From contig CM053802.1 of assembly GCA_028671895.1 (NCBI GenBank), positions 37,796,201 to 37,860,200 on the forward strand: DNA of 64,000 nt. Reading direction: 5' to 3'. Within the stretch, counting starts at the first letter, position 1; every line of letters begins with the position of its first letter. The notes beneath the pieces are model-generated. The model was not told where the DNA came from. It searched no databases and saw only the letters and a program-made list of their open reading frames with translations. A program made the translations under genes and the position numbers. This DNA is from Oenanthe sinensis. Its lineage: Eukaryota; Streptophyta; Magnoliopsida; Apiales; Apiaceae. This document shows positions 22,110 to 33,567 of this stretch, piece by piece.

Positions 22110-23409
22110 TGGCCACATACATCACTATGTATAAGTCATACCCATTCAATGACCCCTTCACCGTGTCTGGTAAAAGGAGCTTTAGTCATTTTGCCAAATA
22201 AACCAAGATTCGCATCCTTTTGTATGATTCATAATCAAACTTATTCATGAATGCATCCTTATGTATTCTGGAAATGCGTTTCTCATTAATATGGCCTCAA
22301 TAACAGTGCCAAAGGTAATATTTGATTTGAGTCACTTTAGAACATATAAATTGTTAATTAGTTGTGCAACATTATATGCCTCATCATCAACATAGAATAA
22401 ACAACTATTGTTATTTAATTAAAATGAAAAAGCCTTTCTTGTCCAAATAAGAAACTGAAATAATGTCTCTACCAATTGCAAGCACGTTATAACAATTATC
22501 AAGTTCTAAATTTTCCTTATAGGCTAAAAGTTAAGTAACGAGTTCCTCTAACCAGAGCAACTACTTTTACTCTAATTCCAACCCGATACCTGAAGCTTGA
22601 CCCTTATTGATCATCTTTTTCAGATCTTCCAAATAAGCATGACAGTTTAATTTTCAGTCTCCCAATTTTCCACAGAAGTGACAATCGTCTTCTTTATCAA
22701 TACCTCATTCAGACTTTAGAGTCTGCTTTAGGGATTGGACTTTGGTTTGACAACGGAACTAGATCAAATCCTCTCTTTGCCTTTCTATTTTCCTTTCCCT
22801 TTTGCATTCCCTATGTTTACCATCAATATAGTAGTAGTTCATGCATTTATCATATTGCTTTCAGCAGTCCTCAACATGCTTAGCAACTCAATGGGTGTTT
22901 TACCAATCTTATTCATTTTATTATTCATAACAAACTAAGAATAATATTTGTCCAAAGTTTGTAAGATCAAAATCTAACTAAGTCTCCAGACCAATCTGGA
23001 AACCCAAAATATCAAATGTACTCATTATACCCTATAATCTTTAGAACATGTGGTATAACCGGGTCTCAATATCCCTACTTGTAAGTGTATAGTGCCCTTT
23101 TATTTTCAAATATATCTTGTGCTCAATCGTCTCATAAGCATCTATATGCTCATGTTGCTTCTTAAGCTCAGCACACATATTTGCGAGCATGAGATATGAA
23201 ACATCAGTTGCAACATCAATTTGCTTCCAATAAGCACTATGATTTGCACATGTTACATTATCAACTTTAAGAGCAGGGGAAGAGATTTCAATAACATCGT
23301 GGTGTCCGAGGACGATCCTCAAGCTCCTATGTCAGTCAAGGAAATATATTATCGTCAACTTGTCATTCTCAACAACTGATTGCATAGAGAAGTTGTTTGT
23401 GTTTATCAT
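22110..23409 (-). pseudogene. Element A remnant: gag, protease region and start of integrase (decayed)
   Basis: Read on the minus strand from an ATG at 23407-23409: a Gag N-terminus (MINTNNFSMQSVVENDKLT) in which the expected Trp after FLD is TGA, followed at 23041-23322 by RIVLGHHDVIEISSPALKV and VSYLMLANMCAELKKQHEHI. A degenerate zinc knuckle, CHFCGKLGD-stop-KLNCHAYLEDLKK, lies near 22625-22710. Near 22110-22240 integrase sequence appears, resembling KAPFTRHGEGVIEW and ending at SDVCGH, exactly where B inserted. The sequence resumes at 7447 on the other side of B. Multiple stops and frameshifts make it non-functional. The 83 bp upstream of the ATG (23410-23492) have no primer site; they end at the palindrome. 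Confidence 0.8.
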
Positions 23410-23492
23410 TTGATATCTACAATATTAAAGTGTATAAAATAAACTAGATTGCAAATTTAATATTAATTATGTTTAAGTGATTATGGTATATC

Positions 23493-24738
23493 TGTTAGTA
23501 ATTGTGCTCTAGAGACAATACTTTATAAATTTTAAGGAAAATATTTATTATTAAGGATTATGTTTTATTGATTATTATTTATTTATTATGTTTTATTTAC
23601 TGCGTAATAAATTGAAAGCATAATAAATGTCCTTGCAATTTTGATATGTATTATATATCTTTAAGTATGTGGGTTATAAAATAAGATTATATTAATAGTA
23701 TCTTATTCCTAAAATTTCCTAGTCGAGTATTATTATTTAAGGACAATAATAATGCACAAAGACTAGTATGTTTCTTGACAGATGACCACATCTCATTGGT
23801 CATAGGTATGGTGATACTAAAGTCAAGAACATAAGTGCATGGCACTGGAATGACCCGCCATGAGATTTTACATGTTAAATAAGTGTCATAAGTAATTCTC
23901 ACTATGATAATGATGTAATTATCCTTAGACCTGAAATAATTATATTTCTATACGATAATTAATATATTTTGATTACATTAAAAGTTACCTTTGACCGGGT
24001 GATGATAAAAGTGGACATTGGGTATATTATGAATCGTTTGAGAAATATGAATGATCTAGATGAGATTTAATCCTCCTAATTTTAGGAGTGATATTATTGG
24101 CCTCTTGTTTGAGTGAGACTATGAAATGCACGGCCGTGCTCAAATGTTGATTTGATTTTAATAGTTTACTCATCGATCAAGAAAATAGAGATTAAATTAT
24201 GAAGAGGATGACACGAGACATGCCTTGAGTTTAATCTATAATATCAAGATTAAAGAGATTATATTACATGGAACATTATTCACGAAAGGCTTCATCGAAT
24301 CACCGATTTATTATTATTACTTGGGTAGCAATGATGTATTACTAGATGCCGCTCATTGTTTACAATTTTAATTAGATATTAAAATTGTTGTCAACGTAAT
24401 AATAACCTACAGGGTCACACACAAAGAACGCTTGAAGGAGAAATAATTTAAATTATGAATTTAAATTAAATAAGTAATTTATTTATTTATGATATTAATT
24501 AAGTATGACTTAATTAATTATATAAATAGAATAAATGAATTATTTAAACTAATTCCAAAATTAATAATTAATTAATTAAGTGAGACTTAAATAAATAATT
24601 TTAAATTTTGAATTAATATTAATTATAATTGGATTATAATTAGAAAACTTATCCCTCTTTCTATATAATCTCTTTATGGGCTGATTTAATTTAATAGACA
24701 TATTTTTACTAAAACCCTAGCCGTTTTGAGAAAAGAGG

Positions 24739-24774
<36 letters not shown>

Positions 24775-25048
24775 CAGTTTTCGGGTGCTAGTACACATTA
24801 ATCCTTAATGAAAAGTGTTTGTGTGGATACCGTAGAACGTAGATCGCGAGAGCGGGATACATGGTGAAGAAAAAAAGCGTTGGACCTCCATTAATCTTCC
24901 ATTAATGAACTGTCAAAGCTTCTAAAGGTATTTATTCTTTATCTCCGAATTAAATCTTTTATTTTCGCATGGATCCTGCGGAGGGTTTCGCTATTTTGAT
25001 TTATTTTTTCGCGTTTATTCCGCTGCGTTTGTGCCTCGAAACCCTTCA
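23493..25048 (+). repeat. A-family LTR, plus orientation (left palindrome arm, 1556 bp)
   Basis: TGTTAGTAATTG...CGAAACCCTTCA, followed by ATGGCATCAAAGCT (primer site). It matches 28540-30091 in reverse and 3680-5227 more distantly. It contains a GA microsatellite at 24743-24771. Confidence 0.9.
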
Positions 25049-25049
25049 A

Positions 25050-25062
25050 TGGCATCAAAGCT
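25050..25062 (+). promoter_or_regulatory. Primer binding site in left palindrome arm
   Basis: TGGCATCAAAGCT directly follows the LTR end CCCTTCA. The arm 2 copy reads TGGCATCAGAGCT, closer to the tRNA-Met complement, so one base has mutated here. Confidence 0.75.
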
Positions 25063-25168
25063 AATTGCGAAATGTTTTAATTCGGTTATGTGCTTAATAG
25101 TTTTCGATATGTAAGCATATATGCGATCTATCATGATTTTGTATTGATACAATATGTATATGTTTTTA

Positions 25169-25830
25169 TATATTATGAATATATGATATTCATATAATGT
25201 ATAATCATGTGATGATTGTGTGTATTGATTTATGTATATGATACATGTTTGTTCTTATTATGGGAATCGTATTCGATACGAATTCTGAAACGGTTGCCGT
25301 AGATTTTCTGAAATCTGTATCCGTTGTCCGATTTTCGCAAACGATATGTGTTTTCTGACTGGAATCAGGTCATTGAGCAATACTGACATTATCAGCTCTA
25401 CGTCTGTAAGCCATTAGATGTCGTTACAGGCCCCAAAACAGTGATTTATTATTTTCTGAAAATTATTTGATTTTCTAAAATTTTGAGTATATGTATGTAT
25501 ATATTATGAATATATGATATTCATGTTATTTATAATCATGTAATTATTGTATGTATCACTATGTATGTATATATGATATATTCTTATTCTTGTTATGGAG
25601 ATTATATATGATACGATTTCTGAAACACCGTCAGATTTGGAGAAATTTGATTGCTGTATCCGATTTTCGCAAATGATAAGTGTTTTCTTACTAGAATCGG
25701 GCTAATGAACAAAACTGATAGTTTGACTATCATCGACGGGTCTGTAAGGCATTTGACGTCGTTAAGGACCTCGAAACAGCGATTTATTATTTTCAGAAAT
25801 ATGTTTTTAATTTTCTGAAATTTCGAAATC
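25169..25830 (+). repeat. Tandem duplication (two units of about 330 bp) in the leader
   Basis: The block starting TATATTATGAATATATGAT recurs 330 bp later. Each unit then carries a CCGATTTTCGCAAA segment, a GTGTTTTCT segment, a TCTGTAAG-CATT segment and GATTTATTATTTTC. The duplication is mirrored in the other arm (about 27750-28415), so it predates formation of the palindrome. Confidence 0.75.
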
Positions 25831-28525
25831 TGTTATATATGATTATATGATATGTTTATATAATCTGAGATATATTATATGTGTTATGTGATAGCATGGT
25901 GGATGGTTATGGCCTAAATACCCATAGTATAGTGGTTTTGATTTATGGTTTTGGTTTCTAAATACGACTTTCATGTCGTTCATTCATTGTAATTTAATTA
26001 TCTCGAATGTAACTCGAGTTCTTCTTGTAATTTTATTAGAATAGTTTTATTTTGTTATTCAATGTAATTATCAATGAAGACTTGCAAGCAAGGAGGCGAT
26101 CCAAAAGGGGATGATGGAGCAATGAAGAAAGAAGACATGTAATAGATAGTATTTTATAACCACCATAGACTGACCTTGATATTTCTATTAGCTTGGAAAG
26201 ATCATATAGGATGGGGTCATAACCAAACACGTTTATTTTACGCACATTACATATATGTATATGATTGCATGTATTAGTATGTATGCGTAGATATAATCGA
26301 GATGCATGCTTAATATTGATTAATCATGTATGTATTAGATACGACACCCATGCCATGTTTGCTTAAGAAAGATAAAATCTATAACGATTCAAGATTTTAA
26401 AATTGAACAAACGATCATGAGATTCTTGTGTTTATGAAACACGGTATTAAATATGAATTTTCTTTTTCTGATATGGGGAGATTTTGTCAAAAGCGGATTA
26501 TTAGTTTAATTCGTAAGGAAGTTGGGTTTTAAGTGAGGCCGCTTGTGACTTCTCCGACGACCTGGAAATCAATCCATTGACGAATATTGAAATGAATTAT
26601 TTGATCAAGGAAAAATTGAGAATCTCTTTATGATGGGATCATGATCGTTCATATAAACAATAAAAATCCCTAAATACATATTACGTTAATCGGATGCCTT
26701 CCAATGTTTAATACTCGTCAAGATCTAGATTGAGAAGGAGTGGGTTTGCCAAAGCAAGTACTTAGCTTTTATCAACAAACTAAGTACACTTACTTATTAC
26801 GTCTTCCCATGATTGATAAAAGCACCTTGCTTTGGCAAACCCACTCCTTCTCAATCTGGATCTTGACAAGTATTAAATATTGGAAGGCATCTGATTAACT
26901 TAATATGTATTTAGGGATTTTTATTGTTTATATGAACGATCATGATCCCATCATAAAGAGATTCTCAATTTTTCCTTGATCAAATAATTCATTTCAATAT
27001 TCGTCAATGGATTGATTTCCAGGTCGTCGGAGAAGTCACAAGCGGTCTCACTTAAAACCCAACTTCCTTACGAATTAAACTAATAATCCGTTTTTGACAA
27101 AATCTCCCCATATCAGAAAAAGAAAATTCATATTTAATACCGTGTTTCATAAACACAAGAATCTCATGATCGTTTGTTCAATTTTAAAATCTTGAATCCT
27201 TACAGATTTTATCTTTCTTAAGCAAACATGGCATAAGTGTCGTATCTAATACATACATGATTAATCAATATTAAACATGCATCTCGATTATATCTACGCA
27301 TACATACCAATACATGCAATCATATACATATATGTAATGTGCGTAAATTAAACGTGTTTGGTTATGACCCCATCCTATGTGATCTTTCCAAGCTAATGGA
27401 AATATCATGGTCAGTCTATGGAGGTTTTAAAAATACTATCTATTACATGTCTTCTTTCTTCATTGTTCCATCATCCCCTTTTGGATCGCCTTCTTGCTTG
27501 CAAGTCTTCATTGATAATTACATTGAATAATAAAAATAAAACTATTCTAATGAAATTACAAGAAGAACTCGAGTTACATTCGAGATAATTAAATTACAAT
27601 GAATAAACGACATGCAAGTCATATTTAGAAACCAAAACTATAAATCAAAACAACTATACTATGGGTCTTTAGGCCATAACCATCCACCATGGTATCACAT
27701 AACACATATAATATATCTCAGATTATATAAACATATCATATAATCATATATAACAAAAATTCGAAATTTCAGAAAATTAAAAAATAGATTTCTAAAGACA
27801 ATAAATCGCTGTTTCGAGGACCTTAACGATGTCGAACGCCTTACAGACCCGTCGATGATAGTTAATCTATCAGTTTTGTTCATTGGCCCGATTCCAGTCA
27901 GAAAACACATATCGTTTGCGAAAATTAGATATGAAAATCAGATTCCACCAAATCTGATAGTGTTTCAGAAATCGTATTATATACAATCCCCATAACAAGA
28001 ACAAGAATATATCATATATACATACACAGTGATACATACAATCATCATATAATTATACATCACATGAATATCATATATTCATAATATATACATACATATA
28101 CTCAAAATTTTAGGAAATCAAATAATTTTCAGAAAATAATAAATCATCGTTTTGGGGCCTGTAACGACATCTAATGGCTTACAGACGCAGAGCTGAATTT
28201 GTCAGTATTGCTCAGTGACCCGATTTCAGTCAGAAAACACATATCGTTTGCGAAAATCGGACAACGGACACAGATTTCAGAAAATCTACGACAGCCTTTT
28301 CAGAATTCGTATCGAATACGAATCCCATAATAAGAACAAACATGTATCATATACATAAATCAATACACATAATCATCACATGATTATACATCATATGAAT
28401 ATCATATATTCATAATATATAAAAACATATACATATTGTATCAAAACAAAATCATGATAGATCGCATATATGCTTACATATCGAAAACTATTAAGCACAT
28501 AACCAAATTAAAACGTTTCGCAAGT

Positions 28526-28538
28526 AGCTCTGATGCCA
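28526..28538 (-). promoter_or_regulatory. Primer binding site in right palindrome arm
   Basis: The minus strand reads CCCTTCA-A-TGGCATCAGAGCTACTTGCG next to the LTR at 28540. This is a good match to the plant tRNA-Met 3' end. Confidence 0.8.
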
Positions 28539-28539
28539 T

Positions 28540-30091
28540 TGAAGGGTTTCGAGGCACAAACGCAGCGGAATAAACGCGAAAAAATAAATCAAAATAGCGA
28601 AACCCTCCGCAGGATCCATGCGAAAATAAAAGATTTAATTCGGAGATAAATAATAAATATCTTTAGAAGCTTTAACAGTTCATTAATGGAAGATTAATGG
28701 AGGTCCAACGCTTTTTTTTCATCACCATGTATCCCGCTCTCGTGATCTACGCTCTACGGTATCCACACGAACACTTTTCATGAAGGATTAATGTGTACTA
28801 GCACCCGAAAACTGTTTCTCTCTCTCTCTATCTTCCTCTTTTCTCAAAACGGCTAGGGTTTTAGTAAAATTATGTCTCACTTATTAAATCAACCCATAAA
28901 GAGATTATATAGAGATAGGAATAAGTTTTCTAATTATAATCCAATTATAATTAATACTAATCCAAAATTTAAATTATTTAATTAAGTCTTACTTAATTAA
29001 TTAATTATTAATTTTGGAATTAGTTTAAATAATTCATTTATTCTATTTATATAATTAATTAAGTCATACTTAATTAATATCATAAATAAAATAAATTACT
29101 TATTTAATTTAAATTCACAATTTAAATTATTTCTCCTTCAAGCGTTCTTTGTGTGTGACCCTGTAGGTTATTATTACGTTGGTAACAATTTTAATATCTA
29201 ATTAAAATTATAAACAATGAGCGACATCTAGTAATACATCATTGCTACCCAAGTAATAATAATAAATCGGTGCTTCGATCAAGCCTTTCGTGAATAATGT
29301 TCCATGTAATATAATCTCTTTAATCTTGATATTATAGATTAAACTCAAGGCGTGACTCGTGTCATCCTCTTCATAATTTAATCTTTATTTTCTTGATCGA
29401 TGAGTAGACTATTAAAATCAAATCAACATTTGAGCATGGCCGTGCATTTCATAGTCTCACTCAAACAAGAGGCCAATAATATCACTCCTAAAATTAGGAG
29501 GATTAAATCACATCTAGATCATTCATATTTCTCATACGATTCATAATATACCCAATGTCCACTTTTATCATCACCCGGTCAAAGGTAACTTTTAATGTAA
29601 TCAAAGTATATTAATTCTCGTATAGAAATATAATGATTTTAGGTCTAAGGATCATTACACCTTTATCACAGTGAGAATTACTTATGAAACTTATTTAACA
29701 TGTAGAATCTCACGGCGGGTCATTCCAGTGCCATGCATTGATACATGCACTTATGTTCTTGACTTTAGTATCACCATACCTATGACCAATGAGATGTGGT
29801 CATCTATCAAGAAACATACTAGTCTTTGTGCATTATTATTGTCCTTAAATAATAATACTCGACTAGGGAATTTTAGGAATAAGATATTATTCATATAATC
29901 TCATTTTTAACTCACATACTTAAAGATATATAATACGTATCAAAATTCCAAAGACATTTATTTTGCTTTCAATTTATTACGCAGTAAATAAAACATAATA
30001 AATAAATAATAATCAATAAAATACAATCCTTAATAATAAATATTTTCCTTAAAATATAAAAAGTATTGTCTCTAGAGCACAATTACTAATA
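28540..30091 (-). repeat. A-family LTR, minus orientation (right palindrome arm, 1552 bp)
   Basis: The plus strand runs TGAAGGGTTTCG...CACAATTACTAATA. The expected terminal CTAACA is CTAATA, a one-base change at the U3 end. It is closer to 23493-25048 than to 3680-5227: for example, both palindrome LTRs share GTCCAACGCTTTTTTT where the 3' LTR of A has GTCTAAAGCTTGTTT. Confidence 0.9.
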
Positions 30092-31616
30092 GTTTCCACC
30101 ATTTCCCCCAACTATCTCATGAAGTCCATGACATCATATAGAGGGACTTCATGCTGACCTTCTCCCTGAGGAGCTTCCTTGCCATTTGATGGCATTTTTT
30201 CATTGTCTGAATTGATAGATATTTTTCCTCCCTAAAGATGAATTAGGCCCTTCCTTCTAGTACCAAAATGTTGTGAGAGGAATGTGGTTATAATATTATG
30301 GAGGCCCTTTACTAGAATAATGAAAGAAAAGTGTTGAAAATGATCAAGAAGAAGCTTCCTGACTGAGCTTCTACAGAAGGTGGATGGTGCTTTTTGTATG
30401 GAAAGGACTGAGCTAGCAAAGATCCAAAGCACAAGTGTGTAGCCACTGGTGAATACACAAGCCAAACACCTTAGAATGTCAATGAATACTTGAGTTTTTA
30501 AGTGCTCTCATCCCTTCAAGTATTTTTTTAAACACTTTGCTAGTTGCCTACATACCCAATTTATAGGGATCAAGTCTATATTTTAGTTCTAGGTATTCAT
30601 AACTCTTTGGATAAGTGAAAAACTGTGTTTATATATGTTTCATCCTCTATTTGAATGTTTATCTCGAAGTGGTTGAGCAGAAAGGAGAGTCCAAGAATGA
30701 TAGGACTCCTTGGAAGCTCTTTTATGATAAATAATTGGCCACATATAAAAATATTTGTATTTTTCTAGTAATTATCCTTGATTTGATGATAATATCGTGT
30801 TAATTATCTCCTGCAATCGTGGAGGAATCATCTCCTATAAATCAGGTGAAATAGTTCGGGCAGGATTGTCCTTCCAAGAGGTACGTAGCAGCTGTTCTGG
30901 AAGCTCGTTTCTGGAACCTACCAAATGGAACCTGGAACCTGTTCCCTGGAAACTAACACAAACTAGGACCTTCCAGATGAATTCTCAGCTTCATTGACCT
31001 CCTGGAACCCCCCCAAAATAGATTCCAGCCTTGATATATTGGGAGCTCTTTAGTGGGTTGGATTTAAGCAATCATTTTCCTTCTTCCTCTCTTTATCCTT
31101 CTTCCTCTCTTTCTAATAGCTATATGTTACTTTTTTTTCTAGAACCCTAACTCCTTTTCTTTTTCTTTCTATTCTTTCTCCTTTTCTTTTCCCCTTATTT
31201 TCTATTCTTTTTTTAAACTAATAAAATCTTTAAAAAAATATCTTACTATAAAATAACTATATTCGTAAAAATAAAAATAAAATAATAATAACCTGCTAAT
31301 ATTATAATTAATATATCTAAATATTTATAAAAATATATGGGATGTACGTTAAAAGAGGCTTGCCTCGATAATGTGTACATATAGATACTTTGACCTCGTA
31401 CTAATTGAGTTGTAAGACCGCACTGGTGGCCCTTCAAACTAATGTGCGGGAAAATTTTTCCACGTCCCCAATAATCAAAACTTGGTTGCTTTGGTCAATA
31501 ATCATTGCTCTCACCAACTCAGCTACACGTCCGGATACTGCTTTAGGATACTTTTCATATAATAATGATATGATTTGTTAAGATAAAGATATCTTAAAAT
31601 ATGGAGCGAATTCAAT
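30092..31616. other. Unassigned region, possibly a relic of another LTR element interrupted by the palindrome
   Basis: No convincing gene. On the minus strand 30092-30200 reads as a short Gag-start-like peptide (MPSNGKEAPQGEGQHEVPLY) that is cut off at the LTR border. Upstream of it, 30269 onward starts TGTTGTGAGAGG and could be the inner end of a degraded LTR, with a TATA-like CCTATAAATTGG near 30560. The rest (30700-31616) is AT-rich with CT-rich runs near 31080-31210. The interpretation is tentative. Confidence 0.3.
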
Positions 31617-31621
31617 TAATA

Positions 31622-33359
31622 TGAAAGGCATATGTCAAGGCCTATTTGTAATTAGTAGATGACAACTCAACTCATGTAAGAAATTAAAGTAAGTAATAAA
31701 TTCTGAGGATGGAATCAAATCGAAGAATGTCAACTAGACACAAAGAATCAACTTGTCAGAAGAATTATAATGAAGTTGATACTCTACACCGGAAGAAGTT
31801 CATTTATATGTTCAAGCGTCGGAGAAAAATAGAGAAGCAGTTGTTCAGAAGATTCAGAAGATTCTAAGTGGCTACTACAGAAGATTCCAGAAGAAGAATG
31901 AAGACAGTGAAGTAGAAGAAGAACAGAAGACCACAGCTTAATGTTAAAGATGAAGAATATTTATTATAGTATGACATAAATGAACCAGACAGTACATTTG
32001 TGTGTCAACTAAAATAATAAATATTCATCATCTAGCTCAAGTGGTTTTATGACAAAAGAGACAACGAAGACTGGAAGACTTCAAGACTGATAGCACGGTA
32101 ATACAAGACGAAATAGTATTTTAATTCTACTATCAAATGTTAATTGATTATTTAATTTATCTAATTAAATTAATTCAAGTTGAATTTAATTTAATTTGTA
32201 AATTAACTAATTAATTTAAGTAGAATTAATTTATTATAAAAGATATGACTTAATATGACTTTTAATATAATTCAAATGACTAATAAATAAGTCATACCGA
32301 CTGTTTATTAATAAGTCATACCGAATTATATTAATAAAAGTCATACCGAAGCTGTTAAAGAAAAGTCATACCGGAGCAGCCGACTGATAAGTCATACCGA
32401 AGCTGTTAAAGAAAAGTCATACCGAGCAGAAAACAAAGGTCATACCGAACAATTCAAATAAGTCATACCGAGAAAATTCAAAGGGCTGTTGAAAGAAGTC
32501 ATACTGATTTTATTTAATTAAAAAGTCATACCGACCTTTTTAATTAATTAAAATAAGTCATACCGAGCTATTCAAGTTAAAAGGTCATACCGGAGCTTAT
32601 TCCAAAAGTCATACCGAGTTTATTTAATTAAAAAGTCATACTGACTTTTTTAATTAATTAAAAAAAAAGTCATACCGAGCTCTGCCGACCTTCCTTTTTA
32701 ATAAGTCATACCGAGCTTATTAAAGAAAAGTCATACCGAATTTTCTGTGCTCAAAAGGTCATACTGAACCTATTTTGTTTAATTAAAATAAGTCATACCG
32801 AGTTATTTTAATTAGATAAAATCTGAATATGACTTTAAATAAGTCATACCGAGATTCAGTAAGTCATACCGACCATTCAGAAGTCATACCCAGTTTTTAA
32901 ATGTCATACAAGGGTTAAAATAAGTCATACAGACTTATTTTCTTGAAATTAAGTCATACTGAAAAAGGTCATAGCAGCCTTTTTCATTCTCTATAAATAT
33001 GAGATCAGCTCTTCATTTTTCAGAGTTCAGTTGTTAGAAGTTAAGAAAATCAGATCAAATTCAGTAATTTATCTGCATTGTAATATTCACAGATTTCTGT
33101 GCTGAGTTTGAATATAATTGATTAAACACGAACACTTCATGTCGAATTCGTTCTAGACTTTTTATCAATTATATAACAGTTTTCTAAATATTAATTTTGT
33201 AATACTAATCAAGTTAAAATTATATCTTTCACTTGAACAGTATTTCATTCTAATTAATATTTCGCGAGTAATTAAAATAATATTTTTAATCCAAATTATT
33301 CCGCGATTAATTTTCAGATATTGTATTCAACCCCCCTTCTACAATATCAGGGACCAATA
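31622..33359 (+). repeat. 5' LTR of element C (1738 bp)
   Basis: TGAAAGGCATATGTC...GGGACCAATA. The terminal CA is ATA here but ACA in the 3' LTR, a one-base change. U3 contains the GTCATACCGA array (32287-32968). A TATA-like TCTATAAATATG follows at about 32992-33001, just before R. The U5 end has GTATTCAACCCCCCTTCT, the block shared with B, D, E and F. Confidence 0.95.
32287..32968 (+). repeat. Array of about 26 GTCATAC(CGA) motifs in U3 of element C
   Basis: Copies of AAGTCATACCGA, with variants such as GTCATACTGA and GTCATACCCA, are spaced irregularly at about 15-40 bp. Between them are AT-rich stretches, often TTTAATTAATTAAAA. All are in the same orientation. The array ends about 25 bp upstream of the TATA box. 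It is repeated in the 3' LTR (about 42052-42733). Confidence 0.92.
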
Positions 33360-33361
33360 AT

Positions 33362-33373
33362 TGGCATCAGAGC
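33362..33373 (+). promoter_or_regulatory. Primer binding site of element C
   Basis: TGGCATCAGAGC, three bases after the LTR. One base differs from the TGGTATCAGAGC of B and E. Leader to the gag ATG is about 195 bp. Confidence 0.88.
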
Positions 33374-33567
33374 TGGTTGATATATTTTCATATCAGATCC
33401 AAATCAAATTCCGCGAACTCATACAGATCTCAAAAATTATTTTAAATTCGAAATAATTTTTTATTCGAAATAATTTTTTTCCCGAAAAATTATTTTTGAT
33501 CAAAAATTATTTTAAGTCAAAAATTAAAATATTTTTTGAAACAATTAATTTTTAATCTTATTTAAAG

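Larger units (their letters stand above)
23493..30091. repeat. 6.6 kb palindrome: two head-to-head A-type LTR + leader arms
   Basis: Arm 1 (23493-26758) and arm 2 (26826-30091) are each 3266 bp and reverse-complementary along their whole length, around a 67-bp centre. From the outside inwards each arm is LTR (about 1.55 kb), tRNA-Met primer site (TGGCATCA...), and about 1.7 kb of AT-rich leader without an ORF. Both outer ends are the U3 (TGTTAG/TATTAG) ends of LTRs. The arms differ at many positions, including different GA/CT-tract lengths (24743-24771 against about 28817-28828), so they have aged since formation. No 5-bp duplication is visible (left flank ATATC, right flank GTTTC). Arm 2 could be the original 5' end of element A and arm 1 an inverted copy, or the whole unit may have integrated as such. 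Confidence 0.9.

Noticed and set aside
23493..30091. Palindrome as a DNA transposon with long terminal inverted repeats
   Set aside because: The arms contain an LTR and a tRNA primer site in the right order, and no transposase or target duplication is present.
31440..31560. Possible tRNA-like segment around ACTCAGCTACACG
   Set aside because: No complete cloverleaf could be drawn; the match is short and likely chance.
32287..32968. Regularly repeated GTCATACCGA array considered as CRISPR-like
   Set aside because: Repeats are about 10 bp, spacers vary in length, there are no cas genes, and the array lies in a plant retrotransposon LTR.
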